Shown: one piece after another, positions 16,629-24,750 of the stretch | Numbering within the stretch: the first letter of the stretch is position 1 | Layout: the number at the start of each line of letters is the position of its first letter | NCBI GenBank assembly: GCA_963737545.1 | Contig: CAVTTH010000001.1 | Span: 310,001 to 374,000, forward strand | Length of the DNA: 64,000 nucleotides | Direction of reading: 5' to 3' | Source: CAVTTH01 sp963737545 | Lineage (GTDB): Bacteria > Verrucomicrobiota > Verrucomicrobiia > Chthoniobacterales > UBA10450 | Made by a program: the position numbers and the translations under genes | Notes under the pieces: model-generated | What the model was told of the DNA's origin: nothing | Database searches by the model: none | What the model saw: the letters and a program-made list of their open reading frames with translations, nothing else

Positions 16629-18341
16629 CGTTTCCGAGCTCCACGTCAGGTCGGTCGCTGTTTGGTTCGAGGCCCAGGGAGTATTGCTAAAGCCCGCGTT
16701 GCCCGCAGTTCCATCATTCGCCCATCCGGGTTCCTGCGGCGGTGCGTGAAATCCGATATTGCTGACGTTGATTCCACACCCCAAGGGAACGCTGAACGAT
16801 TGAATCGCGCGGTCGAGGTTTTCGTTGTAGACCGCGTACTCATAATGCCAGACGCCAGCTGAAGGATTGGTCACCTTGTAGGCCACGAATCCAATGCCAT
16901 CGTTTCCTGGATCCGGCTCGATCTGGTTGGTGGTCGCTCCCGTCCAGGCATTGATGGCAGGCCTCATTCGCTGGGTCGAGCCAACCGGGGAAAAAGTGAA
17001 ACTCGTCGTGCCAGTAACGCTAAACTGACGGTAAGAAACGTTGTTGTACATGTTGCACTGTCCCGCATGCGCCTGGCACCAAACGTACTCGTGCGGAGTG
17101 ACGTACTGACCTTCGGCGTAATACGTCGCACCTGTATTCAGCGTTGTATTTAGATCGCTCATTGCCACAAGAACTCGGTGAGACACGCCCGTGTGTGAGT
17201 GGCCCGCGTGATTGGCCGCGGTGGACGGGAAGGAACCGGTAAAGGGATTGACCCATGCGCGCGAACCCAGGCCACTCTGCTGGGCGTTCAAACCCGACGA
17301 ATAAGGGTCCGAACAGCCCGAGCCAAGATGAGACCCGCCGACGCCGTTACAGCCAAGGTTGCAGATGTTCTCGGTCAATGCAGTGAAGGCGTGTTTGAGC
17401 CACGACTGGCCAATCTGTTCGAAGCGTTCGTCGTTGGTCGCTCCGCCGCTCATCCGATACATATTCTGCGGAATGACCGGATGGTCGGTATTCGACAACT
17501 GAAACCAGTCCAGGTCTATCGTGCCTTGATTACAGGAAGTCGTTCCCACTCCCAGTCCGACAAAGCTTCCGCTGCTTGCGCCTGAGGGTTCCGTCACGGC
17601 CGGCAGATCTCCGACGATGACATCGGGCCCGGGGACGGTCCCCACGGCGGGTTGAGAAGCCTCTGCTCCCCCGCCAGTTGCATTTCGCAGCTTTGGTAGC
17701 ACCGCTGATTGCACCGCGCCGTTGACCATCTTGTCGACCTCGATCGGATACATCGTCGCGGCGATCGATATCTTGCCAACGGTCGAACCAGCTTCCGCGG
17801 GGCGTCCAAGCGTCCTGGCAAACTCCTCTGAAATCAAAAGCCTGCCATCCTTAATGTGGAGTAAATGCGCCGCCGCATCGTACTCATATTGATGCCCTTC
17901 AATATTGAAAAAGCGGAATCCTGTTTTCCCGTCACGAACAACAAGATCAAACGGTTCAGTCGAATCGATTTTCTCGACCACCAGCTGGTTTGAGGATGCG
18001 TTCAACGCTTCCGGAAGAACCACGGCGTTTTTCCGGATGAGTCCCATCGAGCCCGGCTCAGGACCACGTAATTCGTTGTTGAAGACAAGAATCGTGAAAA
18101 AGGAATTCGGGCCCGCCTCGAAACGCAACTTCTCCAAGTGCGATTCCTTCCTCGCCGAATTGGTCCCATTGAGCCGGTCCAAATCCAGATCCATCGCGAT
18201 GTTCCCGTTCGCGACAATCATCTTTTCCAGATTCCCGGTCTGTCCATCCGGGGTTTTATCCAGCAATTGTGAATTTCCCGAACTGATGCCGAAAAGCAAA
18301 AGTAGCGGGAGCGTAAAATGACTCAGCATGGTTCTTAACAT
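15948..18341 (-). CDS. secreted protein with C-terminal dockerin-like repeats (paralogue 2)
   Basis: ATG at 18341 with GGAGG at 18351-18355, signal peptide MLRTMLSHFTLPLLLLFGISSG. The 797-residue product aligns with paralogue 1 along its whole length: the same Cys-rich middle (CNGVGGSHLGSGCSDPY), a VGTTSCNQGTIDLDWF block and a C-terminus identical at residue level from about NQNANAIRWG onward. Differences are concentrated upstream of that point, including a longer linker (GGGAEASQPAVG). It likely arose by tandem duplication, then the 3' third was homogenised. Role unknown; surface display or extracellular complex assembly is plausible from the dockerin-like ends. Confidence 0.75.
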   Translation of the reverse strand: MLRTMLSHFTLPLLLLFGISSGNSQLLDKTPDGQTGNLEKMIVANGNIAMDLDLDRLNGTNSARKESHLEKLRFEAGPNSFFTILVFNNELRGPEPGSMGLIRKNAVVLPEALNASSNQLVVEKIDSTEPFDLVVRDGKTGFRFFNIEGHQYEYDAAAHLLHIKDGRLLISEEFARTLGRPAEAGSTVGKISIAATMYPIEVDKMVNGAVQSAVLPKLRNATGGGAEASQPAVGTVPGPDVIVGDLPAVTEPSGASSGSFVGLGVGTTSCNQGTIDLDWFQLSNTDHPVIPQNMYRMSGGATNDERFEQIGQSWLKHAFTALTENICNLGCNGVGGSHLGSGCSDPYSSGLNAQQSGLGSRAWVNPFTGSFPSTAANHAGHSHTGVSHRVLVAMSDLNTTLNTGATYYAEGQYVTPHEYVWCQAHAGQCNMYNNVSYRQFSVTGTTSFTFSPVGSTQRMRPAINAWTGATTNQIEPDPGNDGIGFVAYKVTNPSAGVWHYEYAVYNENLDRAIQSFSVPLGCGINVSNIGFHAPPQEPGWANDGTAGNAGFSNTPWASNQTATDLTWSSETFAQNQNANAIRWGTLYNFRFDSDRPPQAMNATVGFFKTGNPITVAIQGPTPDTCNPLQVTTVVSRLTHGGAGDFDIDLPLTGEPGVECRSGGGNYTIVVTCSNTLVSGDASVTTGSGSVAGSPTFNANTMTVSLTGVTDVQQITVTLSNVTDNLAQVLPDTPVSMNMLIGDTNGNKSVNAGDLAQTKAQSGVPVTGANFREDVNVSGTVSAGDTALVKANAGHTLP

Positions 18342-18432
18342 ATTCCTAATCCTCCAATTTGCGGCCGTCTTTCCCTAGAGTTACTGATGAAGCCCAACCG
18401 AGCAAAGATGCGACTTGACCATCGCACGCCGT

Positions 18433-18495
18433 GGGCTGCAAGAGGGAATTCTTGCACACCTTTTCCTCAAAAAGTAGAACTATTTTTCAGTTTTC
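18433..18495 (-). promoter_or_regulatory. conserved upstream block of dockerin paralogue 2
   Basis: Counterpart of 15671-15735: on the minus strand an AT-rich GTTCTACTTTTTGAGGAAAAG is followed by CTCTTGCAGCCCAC, about 90-150 bases before the ATG. It lies in the divergent gap that also serves the polyferredoxin gene at 18562. Confidence 0.4.
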
Positions 18496-18561
18496 CCAAG
18501 CGATCTCAATAACGTGGACTAATGTAGGTTTTGTTGCGTCCGTCGCGCACCCAAGGAAATT

Positions 18562-20454
18562 GTGAAAAGCGGTTGTGAGAGTCGAGAAGCGCCAAATCGG
18601 GCATTGATTCAGCGCTCTGCCCGCAAGAATTTTCCGGCCCAGAAAAACGGCATCCGGAAATCACGAACCAGCCGCTGGCGCGCAACAGTGCTCATCCTTG
18701 TTAATCTGTTTATGATCGCCCACATCATCCAGTGGCGGATCATGGGCAGGACGATTTCGCCGATCGAGCCTTCTGAAACCATGCACACGCTGCAGAAGGG
18801 GGCGATCAACGCCGGGTTCATCTTTTTTTCTCTCGCCATCCTGGCGACGTTGATCTTCGGGCGTTTCGTCTGTGGCTGGGGTTGTCATATTCTTGCGCTG
18901 CAGGATTTCTGCGGGTGGATTCTCAAGAAAATGGGAATCACTCCGAAGCCATTTCGATCGCGGCTGCTGATCTACGTCCCGCTCATCGCCGCGCTCTATA
19001 TGTTCGTTTGGCCCACGGCATACCGGTTCTTTTCCCATTCAGATCCCGGTCCGCTTATCCCGAAATTCACCAACCACCTCGTGACCGATAATTTTTGGGC
19101 AACTTTCCCGTCCGTCGCAGTCGCGATCCCCTTTCTTTTCATCTGCGGATTCCTAACCGTCTATTTTCTCGGACAAAAAGGTTTCTGCACCTATGCCTGC
19201 CCTTATGGAGGATTTTTTGGTCTCGCTGACAAGTTGTCGCCTTGGAAAATCCGCGTGACCGACGCGTGCAATCAATGCGGACACTGCACAGTGACCTGCA
19301 CCTCGAACGTCCTCGTCCATGCCGAGGTAAAGGCATACAAAATGGTGGTCGATCCAGGCTGCATGAAATGCATGGATTGCATCAGCGTCTGTCCAAACGA
19401 CGCCCTCTACCTGGGCTTCGGGAAGCCGACGGTCGCCGTTTCCAAATCGAAAACGATTCCGAGAAATTACTCTTTGACGTGGCCGGAAGAGATTCTTGGA
19501 GCGGTCGTATTTCTGGGAAGTTTTCTGGCTGTCCGGAGCGTTTATGGGCTTGTTCCGTTCCTGATGGCGCTCGGTTGTGCCGCGGTCACGACGTTTCTGA
19601 CCCTTAAGACATGGCGATTATTCAAGCCTAACGATGTGTTCTTTCATCGTTTCGCGTTGAAATCTGCGGCGAAAATTCGCATGGCGGGTTGGGCATTTCT
19701 CGCCTTCTCGATCATTTGGATTGGGTTGAATGCGCACAGCGGCTGGATCCGCTTTCATGAATATGAGGGCGACCTGGCATTTCAGAGAATTCGAATCCCT
19801 GACGAACTGGCGCTGGCGCAGCCGAACCCCGACTCCTGGCTCAACCTGCTCGATCGCGAGAACATCCGCGTGGGAGAAAGCAATTTTGAGGCGGCTTCGA
19901 GCTTTGGCCTTTTCGCAAACGGCGACGCGCTATCAAAGCTCGCCTGGTTCAAATATCTCTCTGGTGACGCGGAGCGATCCGTCAAGCTTCTCGGTCAGGC
20001 GGCCGACCACCAAAAAGGACAGGCCAAAGCCCTGAGCCTTTATTACCGCGGCACGATACTGAATCGCCTGGGCCGGTATCAACAGGCGCAGGTGAATCTC
20101 GATGAAGCGCTCGCGGAGCGCGACGATCTGATTCTTGCGCGTCAGGAGAAAGGCGAATCTCTCTGGCAACTCGGTCGCAAAGAAGAAGCGGTCGCAGTCT
20201 GGACCGATGCCGTCCAGCGCAACGCCAGCCTTGCTTTGGCAAACAATCAACTGGCCGGCGCGAAGCGAGCACAAGGCAAATTCGAAGAGGCCACGGCATA
20301 CGAAAAACAAGCAGACCAGTTTACTCCCAACGATCCGCTTTATCATTGGTTGATCGGTCTCAGGCTAAAGAACCTCGGGATGACGGATCTTGCTGAAAAA
20401 CACTTCCGGCGGGCGATCGAACTCGACCCCGGATTTCAAGCGCGCCCTAACTAA
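18562..20454 (+). CDS. NapH/NosR-like membrane polyferredoxin fused to TPR domain
   Basis: GTG start at 18562 preceded by AAGGAA. The N-terminal half is a membrane iron-sulfur protein: five or six membrane segments, the CGWGCH motif near residue 111, CTYACPYG near residue 212, then two 4Fe-4S clusters (CNQCGHCTVTC and CMKCMDCISVCP at residues about 236 and 269). This matches the NapH/NosR/CcoG-like group that passes electrons through membrane iron-sulfur centres. The C-terminal third, residues about 430-625, is a run of TPR helices (KALSLYYRGTILNRLGRYQQA, AEKHFRRAIELDPG). The partner oxidoreductase is not nearby. Confidence 0.8.
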   Translation: MKSGCESREAPNRALIQRSARKNFPAQKNGIRKSRTSRWRATVLILVNLFMIAHIIQWRIMGRTISPIEPSETMHTLQKGAINAGFIFFSLAILATLIFGRFVCGWGCHILALQDFCGWILKKMGITPKPFRSRLLIYVPLIAALYMFVWPTAYRFFSHSDPGPLIPKFTNHLVTDNFWATFPSVAVAIPFLFICGFLTVYFLGQKGFCTYACPYGGFFGLADKLSPWKIRVTDACNQCGHCTVTCTSNVLVHAEVKAYKMVVDPGCMKCMDCISVCPNDALYLGFGKPTVAVSKSKTIPRNYSLTWPEEILGAVVFLGSFLAVRSVYGLVPFLMALGCAAVTTFLTLKTWRLFKPNDVFFHRFALKSAAKIRMAGWAFLAFSIIWIGLNAHSGWIRFHEYEGDLAFQRIRIPDELALAQPNPDSWLNLLDRENIRVGESNFEAASSFGLFANGDALSKLAWFKYLSGDAERSVKLLGQAADHQKGQAKALSLYYRGTILNRLGRYQQAQVNLDEALAERDDLILARQEKGESLWQLGRKEEAVAVWTDAVQRNASLALANNQLAGAKRAQGKFEEATAYEKQADQFTPNDPLYHWLIGLRLKNLGMTDLAEKHFRRAIELDPGFQARPN

Positions 20455-20484
20455 ATTGCCGAGCCGGGAGTTTTCCCACAGAAG

Positions 20485-22563
20485 ATGATCCCGAGCACGA
20501 AACCGCCCAAGGTCTCTGTCTGTCTCGATTCGTTTAACTATGGCCGCTTCCTTGCGGAAGCACTCGAATCGGTCCTCGGCCAAAGCTTTCACGATTTCGA
20601 AATCATCATCTCGGATGATTGCTCGACCGACGATTCGTTCGAAATCGCAAGGCAGTATGCGGCGCAGGACAGCCGGATCAAGGCCTTTCGGAATTCGGAT
20701 AATCTCGGAATGGTAAAGAATCGCAACGCCTGCCTGGCTCAGGCACGGGGGGAATATGTGAAGTGGTTGCACGCTGACGATTTTCTTTTTTCGACTGAAT
20801 CGTTAGGCCAAATGGCGGCAGCGTTGGATGACAATGACGCGGTCAGCCTGGTCGCGTCGGCACGTCAGACCGTCGACGAAAAATCGCAGCCGCTTGCGAT
20901 ATGGTCGTGTTTCGAACAGCAGCGCCGACCCATCGCCGGAACGAGCGTAATCAATCGCTGCCTCTTCGAGCAGCGTAACCTGATCGGTGGACCAAGCGCG
21001 GTCATGTTCCGCCGCGCATTGTCGGGCCGCGGTTTCGACGAAGCGTTTTTCGTCATGGCCGACTTGGAGATGTGGTTTCACCTGCTTGAACAGGGTTGCT
21101 TTTCGTACATCAAAGAGCCGCTTTGCGCGTTCCGCAAACATCGTTACCAGCAAACGGAGAAGGACCGCTCAGCACTCGCGCCGGCGCTCGAGAATCGCGA
21201 GCTCCTGCGCCGGTATCTGGACAAAGCCTACGTGCGGCTGCGGCGATGGATCAGGGAATATCTCGAATACGATGCTGTGCGCCGGATGGTGCGGCGGAGT
21301 CGGAAATTGGACACGGGCGAAGATGAGGCAGCGGCGGCAATGGCAGAGTTTGGCGGCTGGCGGAAGTATCGCGCGCAAGCGGTGCGGCATCGATACCACG
21401 AGGTGCTGCTGAAGGTACGACGGTTGTACGAGCGACACCTGCGCCGGCCGGTCCGTCGTGCCGGACGGCCACGGCCCCTTGGAATTAACGTGGCGGGCTT
21501 TGCCCAGAGCGTCTACGGAATTGGCGAATCGTCCCGCGCAATATGGCGGGCAGTGCAAGCCACCGGACTGCCGTGTGTGCTACTCAACGTGCGCAGCCGG
21601 ATGCATAGCAATGCCGACGCGAGCCTGGGTGAGTTCGCACGGGACAATCCATTTCGCGTTAATCTGATGACGTTCTCGTTCGATTATTCGCGCCGATTCT
21701 ATCGCGATATGGGGCCGCGTTTCTTCGCCGGGCGTCACAACGTCGGTCTCTGGTATTGGGAGCAGGAACATTTCCCGATGCGGTGGCATTCGGCCTTCGA
21801 TTACTACGACGAAATCTGGGTGCCGACGTGCTTCACGCGAAAGGCGATTGCGGCCGTTTCGCCGATCCCAGTGCACAAGATCACGTATCCGCTTTATTTC
21901 AACGAAACCGAAGCCGTCCCAGATCGCGGCCGGTTTGGCCTGCCGGAGAATGCCTGTGTCTTTCTGTTTAACTTCGATTTCCTCAGTACCATTCACCGAA
22001 AAAATCCGGGCGCGGTGATCGATGCCTTTCGGCGGGCATTCCGGCGGGATGACGAGGTGGTGTTGGTGATAAAGTCGATCAACTGGGAGCACGATAGAGC
22101 GGGACGAAATTCGTTAGGCCAGGCGAGCGAAGGCGCGAAGATCGTCTTGATGGATACACACATTTCGGGAGGCGAAATGAACGCGCTCTTCGCCTCGGCG
22201 GATTGTTATGTCTCGCTCCACCGCTCGGAAGGATTGGGCCTCGGAATGGCTCAGGCGATGCATCTGGGCAAACCCGTGATCGCGACCAATTACTCGGGCA
22301 ACCTCGAGTTCATGAATTCCGAGAACAGTCTGCTCGTGGATTACACCATGACGGAGCTGAACGAGGACTCTGGTCCATACGAACGGGGAACCCGCTGGGC
22401 CGAGCCAAACGTGGAGCACGCCGCTAATCTCATGCGGTGGGTCTACGAGCACCGAGCGGAAAGTGAGGTTCTCGGCGCGCGCGCCGCAACGGACATCCGG
22501 CGCACTCTCGATCCAAATACGACGGCAGCGGAGATCAGCCGGCGGGTTCGCGACCTCGAGTAG
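20485..22563 (+). CDS. bifunctional glycosyltransferase: GT2 domain plus GT4 domain
   Basis: A 692-residue soluble protein. Residues about 8-250 are a GT2 fold with VSVCLDSFNYGRFLAEAL, DDCSTDDS and HADD as the metal-binding DxD equivalent. Residues about 330-690 are a GT4 (GT-B) domain: NVAGFAQSVYGIGESSR, KNPGAVIDAFRRAF, LVIKSINWEHDR, and the nucleotide-sugar site SLHRSEGLGLGMAQAMHLG. The GT4 half resembles that of the 932-residue protein at 24751. It probably adds two successive sugars in a surface polysaccharide. Its last 29 bases overlap the convergent membrane gene. Confidence 0.85.
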   Translation: MIPSTKPPKVSVCLDSFNYGRFLAEALESVLGQSFHDFEIIISDDCSTDDSFEIARQYAAQDSRIKAFRNSDNLGMVKNRNACLAQARGEYVKWLHADDFLFSTESLGQMAAALDDNDAVSLVASARQTVDEKSQPLAIWSCFEQQRRPIAGTSVINRCLFEQRNLIGGPSAVMFRRALSGRGFDEAFFVMADLEMWFHLLEQGCFSYIKEPLCAFRKHRYQQTEKDRSALAPALENRELLRRYLDKAYVRLRRWIREYLEYDAVRRMVRRSRKLDTGEDEAAAAMAEFGGWRKYRAQAVRHRYHEVLLKVRRLYERHLRRPVRRAGRPRPLGINVAGFAQSVYGIGESSRAIWRAVQATGLPCVLLNVRSRMHSNADASLGEFARDNPFRVNLMTFSFDYSRRFYRDMGPRFFAGRHNVGLWYWEQEHFPMRWHSAFDYYDEIWVPTCFTRKAIAAVSPIPVHKITYPLYFNETEAVPDRGRFGLPENACVFLFNFDFLSTIHRKNPGAVIDAFRRAFRRDDEVVLVIKSINWEHDRAGRNSLGQASEGAKIVLMDTHISGGEMNALFASADCYVSLHRSEGLGLGMAQAMHLGKPVIATNYSGNLEFMNSENSLLVDYTMTELNEDSGPYERGTRWAEPNVEHAANLMRWVYEHRAESEVLGARAATDIRRTLDPNTTAAEISRRVRDLE

Positions 22564-23917
22564 CCGAATCCCGAGGCACGCCCAAAAACTGGGGATGTCT
22601 CCAATCCCAGAGACGGCTCGAGTCCTGATCGACATTGGTTGGCAGCACATTCCACAACCAGGCACCGCGCGAAACGGCGCCAATGCCGTGGAGCGTGATG
22701 CCGCACACGAGCAACAGCACCGCAAAACCTAATTCGGTTCGTATTCGGAAGACCGAATCCTGAGCTGGATTCTTGTCGCGCCATCGCAATCTGGCTTCTA
22801 CCGCCAGCATCCCAAGCAATGCAAACCACGGAACCAGATCAGTGCTCAGGCGTGGTCCATAACAGTGGCCGCCTTGCCAGGGCGCGACCAGAGAGACAAC
22901 GATCAAGTGAATGAGAATGACGCTGAGGGCCATGACAACCAACTTTGTCCGGGAGCTGCTGCGATACCGCACCAACAGGTAGGCGATGAACGTGAGCACC
23001 GGGACATAGATGAGCAGACCACGCGATGGACTAATCAGGTGGCCGGGCAACGCCTCCCAAAAGGAGTTTGTGAAGCGAAGCCGGGTCACTCGATAGTAGA
23101 GCGGCAGAACGTCACCGAAATGGTATTGCGAGTAGCCGATGAAAGCGCCGAACCAGCCACATCCGGTCAGGACAAAGGGCAGGAAAATCGCGCGATGGAA
23201 AATGAGTACGTAAAGCGCGATCACGACAATCGAGCTGCTGAAAGTTGGCCGGACAAAGTACAACCACGACAAACATGTGGCGAGCAAGACCGGGCGCAGA
23301 CGCGTCTTCTTTGTTTCCGTTCTTAGAATCAACCAGAGGATGAGACCAAGAATGAAAATCCCCCAGGTTTGCGTCCAGAGTGCGCGTGAGGCAAGGCTCC
23401 AGACTTGCGTGCCAAAAGCAGTGCTCACCGCGATAAGCAAGCTCCAGTCAAAGGGAAGCAGGAGCCGACCCATGCGGAAAACGATGACCACCAGACCTGC
23501 CATGAGCAACGCAGCAAGCCCTCCTTCAATTCTGCTTTCACCCCTGGGGTTATAGGTCCCACCTTGATCAACCGCGGAGATCCCGATCGCATTCATGAGC
23601 GCGACATACGGGATCGAGAGCACTGAGCTACCGGGAGGGAAAAAGTAATAGAGCCGCCCTCCTACCGGTACTAGCTGATAGGTCAGGTTCTCGCCTTGGA
23701 CCAGAACCTCTGCGGGATCTTTCTCTTTAAGCTCAGGGAACGCGTGGCGATCCAAACTAAAACTGCCATGCCACAACAGTTGCTCGCTGAAGAGCATCGA
23801 GTACTTGGAATCGAACACTGTCCGAACAGGGGAAATGATGAAAACGACGAAGGTCGCGAGAAAGATCAGCAATCCCCCAACCAGATCTTTTTTCAAATAC
23901 AAGCCTGGCGGCTTCAC
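22535..23917 (-). CDS. polytopic membrane protein, probable GT-C glycosyltransferase
   Basis: A 460-residue protein with about 11 hydrophobic segments. After the first there is a periplasmic-size loop (DSKYSMLFSEQLLWHGSF) and a block resembling the first luminal loop of GT-C enzymes, with YYFFPPGSSVLSIPYV. Coupled by an ATGA overlap (23914-23917) to the upstream DUF616 gene, third of a three-gene minus-strand operon with 24751 and 23914. Substrate unknown; neighbours point to glycan assembly. Confidence 0.65.
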   Translation of the reverse strand: MKPPGLYLKKDLVGGLLIFLATFVVFIISPVRTVFDSKYSMLFSEQLLWHGSFSLDRHAFPELKEKDPAEVLVQGENLTYQLVPVGGRLYYFFPPGSSVLSIPYVALMNAIGISAVDQGGTYNPRGESRIEGGLAALLMAGLVVIVFRMGRLLLPFDWSLLIAVSTAFGTQVWSLASRALWTQTWGIFILGLILWLILRTETKKTRLRPVLLATCLSWLYFVRPTFSSSIVVIALYVLIFHRAIFLPFVLTGCGWFGAFIGYSQYHFGDVLPLYYRVTRLRFTNSFWEALPGHLISPSRGLLIYVPVLTFIAYLLVRYRSSSRTKLVVMALSVILIHLIVVSLVAPWQGGHCYGPRLSTDLVPWFALLGMLAVEARLRWRDKNPAQDSVFRIRTELGFAVLLLVCGITLHGIGAVSRGAWLWNVLPTNVDQDSSRLWDWRHPQFLGVPRDSATRGREPAG

Positions 23918-24732
23918 TGGAAGAGTCGGCCTTCAGCAGCGCCGTGAAGGAGGTAATGGCGGCGAGGATCCATATTTGCCGCTCGCACATCGGGATTAAG
24001 CCGAAGGTAAAGCTCGTCGTCGAACCCGCGTGGGATACGAATCGGGTTCGGCGGATAGGGATATTCGAGGATGTCGTTGTCGGTAAAGTCGAGTTCGATG
24101 AACTCCGGCTTGAACTTGTGCAACCACGCCGCAACCGGCAACGATAGTTGATCGCGGTGGGAATGCGACCGCACATGCTCGAACCACGTTTCCATCACGC
24201 GAATGACAGCGGGATCGTTGTGGCGTCTGAGCAAAAAGGCGCCTTTCGACAACCCATTACTCTCAGGGTAACCCAACTGCCGGTAACGCTCCATCTGAGC
24301 GTTGACACGTTCTGGTTTGTCGAAACCGAGAGAAATTACTTCGCGCGCCTCGTCGTAGACGCATTGACGCCAGGGGTGGCGGAAACAAACGAAGGGCGAG
24401 GGTGAGCGATCCAGATACCGATCGAAGATCTCGGCCGGCGACATTTTCAGCCGCACGGTATTATCCACGTAAAGGCTGGCGTGGTAACGCGCCAGGAAAC
24501 GATGCGGCAAGATCTTTCGCTGCTTCGCTGCACGCGCGGCATCTAGCTCGCCGCGCTCAACCTTCTCGATCCGCCAAAATTCCGACTGCAGCTCCGGCAT
24601 GTCGGTGAAACAAATGAAATCGATGGTTGGATCGCGCTCGTAAGCCGAATCATTGAATTCTTCCGAGTAGCCGAAAAGACAGGTGTAGACAACACGGCCG
24701 CAGCAAAATTCCGAATTGTGCGGCTCAGCCAT
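23914..24732 (-). CDS. DUF616-like glycosyltransferase domain protein
   Basis: A 272-residue soluble protein. The start (VVYTCLFGYSEEFND), DFICFTDMPELQS, AKQRKILPHRFL, SLYVDNTVRLK and a later HRDQLSLPVAAW match the DUF616/TOD1-type glycosyltransferase-like family. The C-terminus carries a short unit (YLRLNPDVRAANMDPRRHYL, then HGAAEGR) that occurs as an appended module in many bacterial glycosyltransferases. It begins 18 bases after the 932-residue transferase and overlaps the next gene by four bases. Confidence 0.75.
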   Translation of the reverse strand: MAEPHNSEFCCGRVVYTCLFGYSEEFNDSAYERDPTIDFICFTDMPELQSEFWRIEKVERGELDAARAAKQRKILPHRFLARYHASLYVDNTVRLKMSPAEIFDRYLDRSPSPFVCFRHPWRQCVYDEAREVISLGFDKPERVNAQMERYRQLGYPESNGLSKGAFLLRRHNDPAVIRVMETWFEHVRSHSHRDQLSLPVAAWLHKFKPEFIELDFTDNDILEYPYPPNPIRIPRGFDDELYLRLNPDVRAANMDPRRHYLLHGAAEGRLFQ

Positions 24733-24750
24733 CCTCGCGACGCTTCCTCG

